NCBI RefSeq assembly: GCF_036607905.1
Contig: NZ_CP144555.1
Coordinates: 6,324,001-6,388,000 of the forward strand
Direction: 5' to 3'
DNA from: Streptomyces sp. SCSIO 75703
GTDB taxonomy: Bacteria > Actinomycetota > Actinomycetes > Streptomycetales > Streptomycetaceae
DNA: 64,000 nucleotides
Shown one piece after another: positions 59,367 through 64,000 of the stretch. A program made the position numbers and the translations under genes. The notes below the pieces were generated by a model that did not search any database, was not told the origin of the DNA, and saw only the letters and a list, made by a program, of their open reading frames with translations. Numbering within the stretch: position 1 is the first letter of the stretch; every line of letters begins with the position of its first letter.

Positions 59367-61159
59367 CGGCCACCGAGACGCGGGCAGCGCCCGCCCCGCC
59401 CGCCACGCTGCGCACCGCCACCGCCCGCGAGGGCGTGCGCTGGGTCGCCGCCCACTGCCGCCGGGTGCCCTGGCTGACGGCGGCCACCGTGCTCACCACG
59501 GTGGCCGGCGCGGCGCTCCAGGTGCTCCCCGTCCTCCTGCTCGGCCGGGTCGTCGACGCCGTCGTCGCGGGCGAGGACCGCTCGGTCCTCGTCACCGTCG
59601 GCGCGCTCCTCGTCGCCTCGGCGGTGCTCGGCGCGGCGGCGACGGCGGCCTCCGCCTGCCTCGTGGGCCGTCTCGGCGCCGATCTCCTCGCCCGGCTGCG
59701 CGAGGGCGCCGTACGCGCCGTCCTCGGCATGCCGAGCGCCCGGATCGAGCAGGTCGGCCGCGGGGACGTGCTCTCCCGGGTCGGGGACGACGTCGCCGTG
59801 CTCTCCAAGGGCATCCGCACGGCCGTGCCCACCGTGTTCTCCGCCGGGGTGCTGGTCCTCATCGCCACGGCCGGCATGTTCGGACTGGACTGGCGGCTCG
59901 GCCTGGCCGGCGCCGGCGCGCTGCCCGCCTACGCCCTGGCCCTGCGCTGGTACCTGCCGCGCTCCGCCCCGCTCTACCGGCGCCAGCGCGCCGCCCAGGC
60001 CGACCGCGCGCAAGCCCTGATCAGCGGGCTCGACGGCGTCGACACCGTCCGCGCCTACCGCCTGGAGGACGCCTTCCGCACCCGGGTCACCGAGGAGTCC
60101 TGGCGGGTACGCGACCTCGGCGTCGAGGTCTTCCGCTTCTTCGGCCGGTTCGTCGGCCGGGAGAACCGCGCCGAGTTCATCGGCCTCGTCCTCATCATCC
60201 TCGTGGGGTACGCCCTGCTGGAGGCCGACGCCGCGACCCTCGGCGAGGTCTCGGCGGCCCCGCTCCTCTTCCACCGGCTCTTCACCCCGCTCGGCTCCAT
60301 CATGTTCACCTTCGACGAGGCCCAGAAGTCCGGCGCCGGCCTCGTCCGGCTGGTCGGCGTCCTGGCGGAGCCCGCGCAGGAGCGCCTGGTGGGCGACGCG
60401 GCCGTCGCCCCCGCCCGGCCGGAGCCCCACCCGGTGACCGTCCGGGGGCTGACCTTCCGCTACCCCGGCGCCGAGGAACCGGTGCTGCGCGACGTCGACC
60501 TGACCATCCCGGCGGGCGGCTCCCTCGCCCTGGTCGGCGCCACCGGCGCGGGCAAGACCACCCTGGCCGCCCTGATCGCGGGCCTCGGCACCCCCGAGGC
60601 CGGCTCGGTGCGCATCGGCACCACCGACCTCGCCGACGTCGACGAGGCCGGCGCACGCGCCCTGGTGAGCATCCTCACCCAGGAGACCCACGTGTTCTCC
60701 GGACCGCTCGCCGACGACCTGCGGCTGGCCGCGCCGCGGGCCACCGACGCCGAACTGACCGCGGCCCTGCGCACGGTCGGCGCCGGCGAATGGCTCGACG
60801 CCTTTCCCGACGGACTCGCCACCGGGGTCGGCGAGGGCGGGGAGCGGCTGGACACCACGACCGTCGCCCGTATCGCCCTGGCCCGGCTGGTACTCGGCCG
60901 GACCCCGGTGGTGGTGCTCGACGAGTCGACCGCGGAGGCCGGCAGCGAAGGCGCCGCCGGGCTGGAACGTGCCGTACGGGCCGCCTGCGCCGGCCGGACC
61001 ACCCTCTTCGTGGCCCACCGGCTCACCCAGGCGATGGCGGCCGACCGGATCGCCGTGCTCGACGCGGGGCGGGTCGTGGAGGAGGGAACCCACGACGAAC
61101 TGGTCGCCCTCGGCGGCCGGTACGCCCGGCTGTGGCGGGCGTGGCGCGAGGGAAGTTAG
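59363..61159 (+). CDS. cchG: ABC exporter (fused membrane and ATPase domains) with altered signature
   Basis: The 598-residue protein has a six-helix type I exporter domain (about residues 30-330) and a C-terminal ATPase. Walker A is ALVGATGAGKTTLAALIAG and Walker B is VVVLDESTAEAGSEG with H-loop FVAHRLTQAM. The signature LSGGQ is replaced: the sequence reads GGERLDTTTVARIALARLVL. The D-loop SALD is also lost (TAEAGSEG). It probably exports the siderophore, as a homodimer or with a partner supplying the second working site. GTG 59363 overlaps the binding-protein stop. Confidence 0.88.
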   Translation: MTATETRAAPAPPATLRTATAREGVRWVAAHCRRVPWLTAATVLTTVAGAALQVLPVLLLGRVVDAVVAGEDRSVLVTVGALLVASAVLGAAATAASACLVGRLGADLLARLREGAVRAVLGMPSARIEQVGRGDVLSRVGDDVAVLSKGIRTAVPTVFSAGVLVLIATAGMFGLDWRLGLAGAGALPAYALALRWYLPRSAPLYRRQRAAQADRAQALISGLDGVDTVRAYRLEDAFRTRVTEESWRVRDLGVEVFRFFGRFVGRENRAEFIGLVLIILVGYALLEADAATLGEVSAAPLLFHRLFTPLGSIMFTFDEAQKSGAGLVRLVGVLAEPAQERLVGDAAVAPARPEPHPVTVRGLTFRYPGAEEPVLRDVDLTIPAGGSLALVGATGAGKTTLAALIAGLGTPEAGSVRIGTTDLADVDEAGARALVSILTQETHVFSGPLADDLRLAAPRATDAELTAALRTVGAGEWLDAFPDGLATGVGEGGERLDTTTVARIALARLVLGRTPVVVLDESTAEAGSEGAAGLERAVRAACAGRTTLFVAHRLTQAMAADRIAVLDAGRVVEEGTHDELVALGGRYARLWRAWREGS

Positions 61160-61218
61160 GCGAACCGCCGTGAGAGGGGGCCGGACACCCCGGCCCCGGA
61201 GGGGTGTGGAGTCTCCCA

Positions 61219-64000
61219 TGAGGCAACCGACCGACCGACACGTACGGCTTTCACCCGCCCGCCTGGACGGCGTCCGCCGCCGGGCCGGCGACTACGACGA
61301 CCGGACCATCACCCGGGCCTGCGCCGCCGCGCTCGCCCACTGGGCGCACGGCGACAGCCCCGAGGGCATCGACCTCACCCCCGGCACCCTGTTCGCCGAC
61401 GTCCTCGGCTGGGCCCACCACGGCGGCGCGGACCACGCCCCGGACACCGGCGGCGACGGCCTCGACATCCCCGTGCCCGAGGGCGTCGACCCCGCCGAGG
61501 CCCAGCTCGCCCTGGACGACCTCGCCGACTTCCCCGACCGGCCCCTCGGCACCATCGCCCCCTGCGACGCGGCCCGGCGGCTCGCCGACCTCGCCGCCTG
61601 GAACGACACCGACGCCGAGCGCGAACGCCCCACCCTCGTCGAGATGTTCCGCGCCCAGGCCGAGGCGCGGCCCGACGCCGTCGCCCTCGTCGACGAGCAC
61701 CGCACCCTGACCTACCGCGAGACGGACACCCTCTCCGCCCAGCTCGCCCACCACCTGCTCGCCCGCGGGCTCCGCCCCGAACAGGTCGTCGGCGTCTCCC
61801 TGGACCGCAGCGCCGACCTGGTGATCGGCCTGCTCGCGGTGCTCCGCGCGGGCGGCGCATTCGTCCCGCTCGACCCGTGCTGGCCCGCCGCCCGCCGGGC
61901 CGCCGTCATCGAGGACGCCCGCGTCGTCCTCCAGCTCAACGCCACCGGCGACCACGCCCCGGACGAGCCCGAGGCCGCCGCCGTCGACCTCGCCGACTGG
62001 CGCTACGCCGACCGGCCCGCCGAAGGCCCCGGCCTCCCGATCCCCGGCGCCGCGCTCGCCTACGTCATCTTCACCTCCGGCTCCACCGGCCGGCCCAAGG
62101 GCGCCATGATCCGCCACGAGGCGATCAGCGAACGCCTGCTGTGGCAGGCCGGGGAGATCCTGCGCTTCGGCCCCGACGACGCCTCCCTCTTCAAGGCGCC
62201 CCTGTCCTTCGACATCTCCGTCAACGAGATCTTCCTGCCCCTGGTGCGCGGCGGACGCCTGGTCGTCCTGCGCCCCGGCGGCGAACGCGACCCGCACCAC
62301 CTGCTCGGCGTCATCGCCGAGCACCGCGTCACCTTCACCTACCTCGTCTCCTCCATGCTCGACGTCCTGCTCGAACTCGTCGGCGACACCGGGCGCCTGG
62401 ACAGCCTGCGCCACGTGTGGTGCGGCGGCGAGGTGCTCACCCCCGAGCTGTACGCACGCTTCCGCGCCCGGCTCGGCATCCCCCTCTACCACGGCTACGG
62501 CCCCGCCGAGACGACCATCGGCGTCTCCCACGTCGTCTACCGGGGCGCGGCCGAACGCCTGTCGACCTCCATCGGCCGCGCCAACCCCAACACCCGGCTC
62601 TACGTCCTCGACGACGAACTGCGCCCCGTCCCCGTCGGCGTCGGCGGCGAACTGTACGCGGGCGGCTTCCTGCTCGGCCGCGGCTACGTCAACGCGCCCG
62701 CCCTCACCGCCGCCCGCTTCGTCGCCGACCCCTTCGCCGCCGACGGCTCCCGCCTCTACCGCACCGGCGACCTCGCCCGCTGGGCCCCGGACGGCTCGCT
62801 GGACTTCCTCGGCCGGGCCGACAACCAGGTCAAGATCCGCGGCATGCGGCTGGAGATCGAGGACGTCGAGTCGGGCCTGACCGAACACCCCGGCGTCCGG
62901 CACGCCTGCGTCGTCGCCCGGACGAACACCGCCGGCGGCACCTACCTCGTGGGCTACGTCATCCCGGCGTCCGGCGCCGAGGGGCTGCGCGCCGAGGACG
63001 TCACCGACTGGGCCGCCGGGCACATGGTCGCGTACATGGTGCCCGCCCACATCGTCGTGATGGACGCCTTCCCGCTCACCGCCCACGGCAAGCTGGACCG
63101 CGCCGCGCTCCCCGAACCGGTGGCCGCCGACGAGGCCGCGGCCCCGCCCGCCACCGAGGAGGAGCGCCTGGTGTGCGAGGCGGTCGCCGCGGTGCTGCGC
63201 CTCGACCGGGTCGGCGCCGACCAGGACTTCTTCCGCCTCGGCGGCGACAGCATCCTCGCCATCTCCCTGCTCGGCGCCCTGCGCGCGGCCGGACTGCACG
63301 TCACCGTACGGCAGATCCTCACCCACACCGTGGTCCGCGAACTGGCGGCGGTGGCGAGCCGCGAGGAGGTCGCCCCCGGCGACCCCGGCGACGTCCCCGC
63401 CGGCGAGATCACCGGCTCGGCCGTCGTGCGCTGGCTCGGCGAGACCACCGACGCCGTCGACGGCTTCGTCCAGTCCCTGGTGCTCAACACCCCCGCCGGA
63501 CTCACCGCCGGCGCCCTCGACACCGTCCTGGCCGCCGTCGTCGCCCGCCACGACATGCTCCGCGCCCGCCTGGTGCGCGGCGAGCACTGGGGATTCCACG
63601 TGCCCGAGAAGGGGACGCCCCCCGGTCCGCTGTGGCAGGAGAGCGACGCCCCCCTCGACACCTGCGTCGCCCTCGCCACCGAGGCGCTGGACCCCGACGC
63701 CGGCGTGATGCTGCGCGCCGTCTGGCGCCCCGCCGCCCGCCAACTCGTCCTCGTCGCCCACCACGTGGTCGTCGACGGCGTCTCCTGGCACATCCTCACC
63801 GACGATCTGGCCACCGCCTGGCGGCAGTTCGTCTCCGGCTCGCCGGTCTCCCCGCCCCCGGTGGGCACCTCGTTCCGCCGCTGGACCCAGCTCCTGGCCC
63901 GCACGCCCCTGGACGCGCACGCCGATGCCTTCCGCCGCTCCCGGCACCTGCCGGACGCCCTCCTGGGCCGCCGCCCCCTCGCCGCCTCCGACACCGTCGC
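61219..64000 (+). CDS. cchH: Coelichelin-type non-ribosomal peptide synthetase (partial, runs off right edge)
   Basis: The first 927 codons are present. After about 110 residues with no condensation domain, an adenylation domain shows YRETDTLSAQLAHHL, YVIFTSGSTGRPKGAMI, FDISVNEIFLPL, YHGYGPAETTIG, RLYRTGDLARW and HGKLDRAALP. A carrier domain (DFFRLGGDSILAIS, Ser about 676) and the start of an epimerisation domain (VAHHVVVDGVSWHIL) follow. Reading the ten pocket positions gives Asp-Ile-Asn-Tyr-Trp-Gly-Gly-Ile-Gly-Lys. I recall this as the published code of coelichelin module 1, for formyl-hydroxyornithine. A-PCP-E is also the CchH starter order. The ATG at 61219 lacks a strong ribosome site. 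Confidence 0.92.

Overview
The window reads as chromosomal DNA of a Streptomyces or very close relative. It has very high GC, strong G/C bias at third codon positions, many GTG starts and 4-base ATGA/GTGA gene overlaps. It also carries a siderophore cluster in coelichelin order, a DasR-like operator and DmdR/IdeR-like iron boxes. I see about 57 protein genes, one intact insertion sequence and one heavily frameshifted pseudogene. I see no rRNA, tRNA or CRISPR array.

Region by region. (1) 1-8631: a sialic acid scavenging locus. A family-5 ABC importer (permease and lipoprotein) diverges from a GntR/FadR regulator, followed by a CE7 esterase, a secreted sialidase, nanA, nanK and nanE. The importer promoter and the esterase promoter share an identical 17-bp operator in the same orientation to transcription. 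(2) 8705-16472: gap, an SseB-like protein, a MarR regulator, a fluC-DUF190-fluC operon, glutaminase, a D,D-carboxypeptidase and a compact Rho paralogue. (3) 16828-17880: an IS481-family element inserted at CCTAGG in the promoter of a methyltransferase gene. (4) 18646-28783: a second CE7 esterase, a small membrane protein, a PrmC-like methyltransferase, a PAS/GAF/PP2C phosphatase, two proteins of unknown function, and a FadH-like flavoenzyme with a PadR regulator and a 38-bp perfect palindrome. (5) 28226-33265: surface proteins, an FnIII lipoprotein behind a DasR-like site, a GH75 chitosanase and dhaKLM. (6) 33997-35440: a decaying stretch holding exonuclease remains. (7) 35443-40273: a symporter, FAD oxidase, ureohydrolase and XRE-cupin operon behind a near-consensus promoter with tandem operators. 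(8) 40340-43773: a nucleotidyltransferase, an aldehyde dehydrogenase with an in-frame TTA codon, and a four-EF-hand protein.

(9) 43874-53267 is the most unusual region. A tightly coupled operon (flavin reductase, HpaB-type monooxygenase, DUF1028 protein, M20D amidohydrolase, aspartate ammonia-lyase) diverges from a LysR gene, an M20 deacylase and an amino-acid permease. This looks like an undescribed route for taking up and dismantling an N-acylated or aromatic amino-acid conjugate. (10) 53583-64000 is an iron-regulated coelichelin-type cluster: ornithine N-hydroxylase, FecCD permeases, ATPase, siderophore-binding lipoprotein, exporter, and an NRPS that runs off the right edge. Its first adenylation domain carries the code I recall for N-formyl-N-hydroxyornithine. 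The expected formyltransferase gene is not seen beside the hydroxylase.
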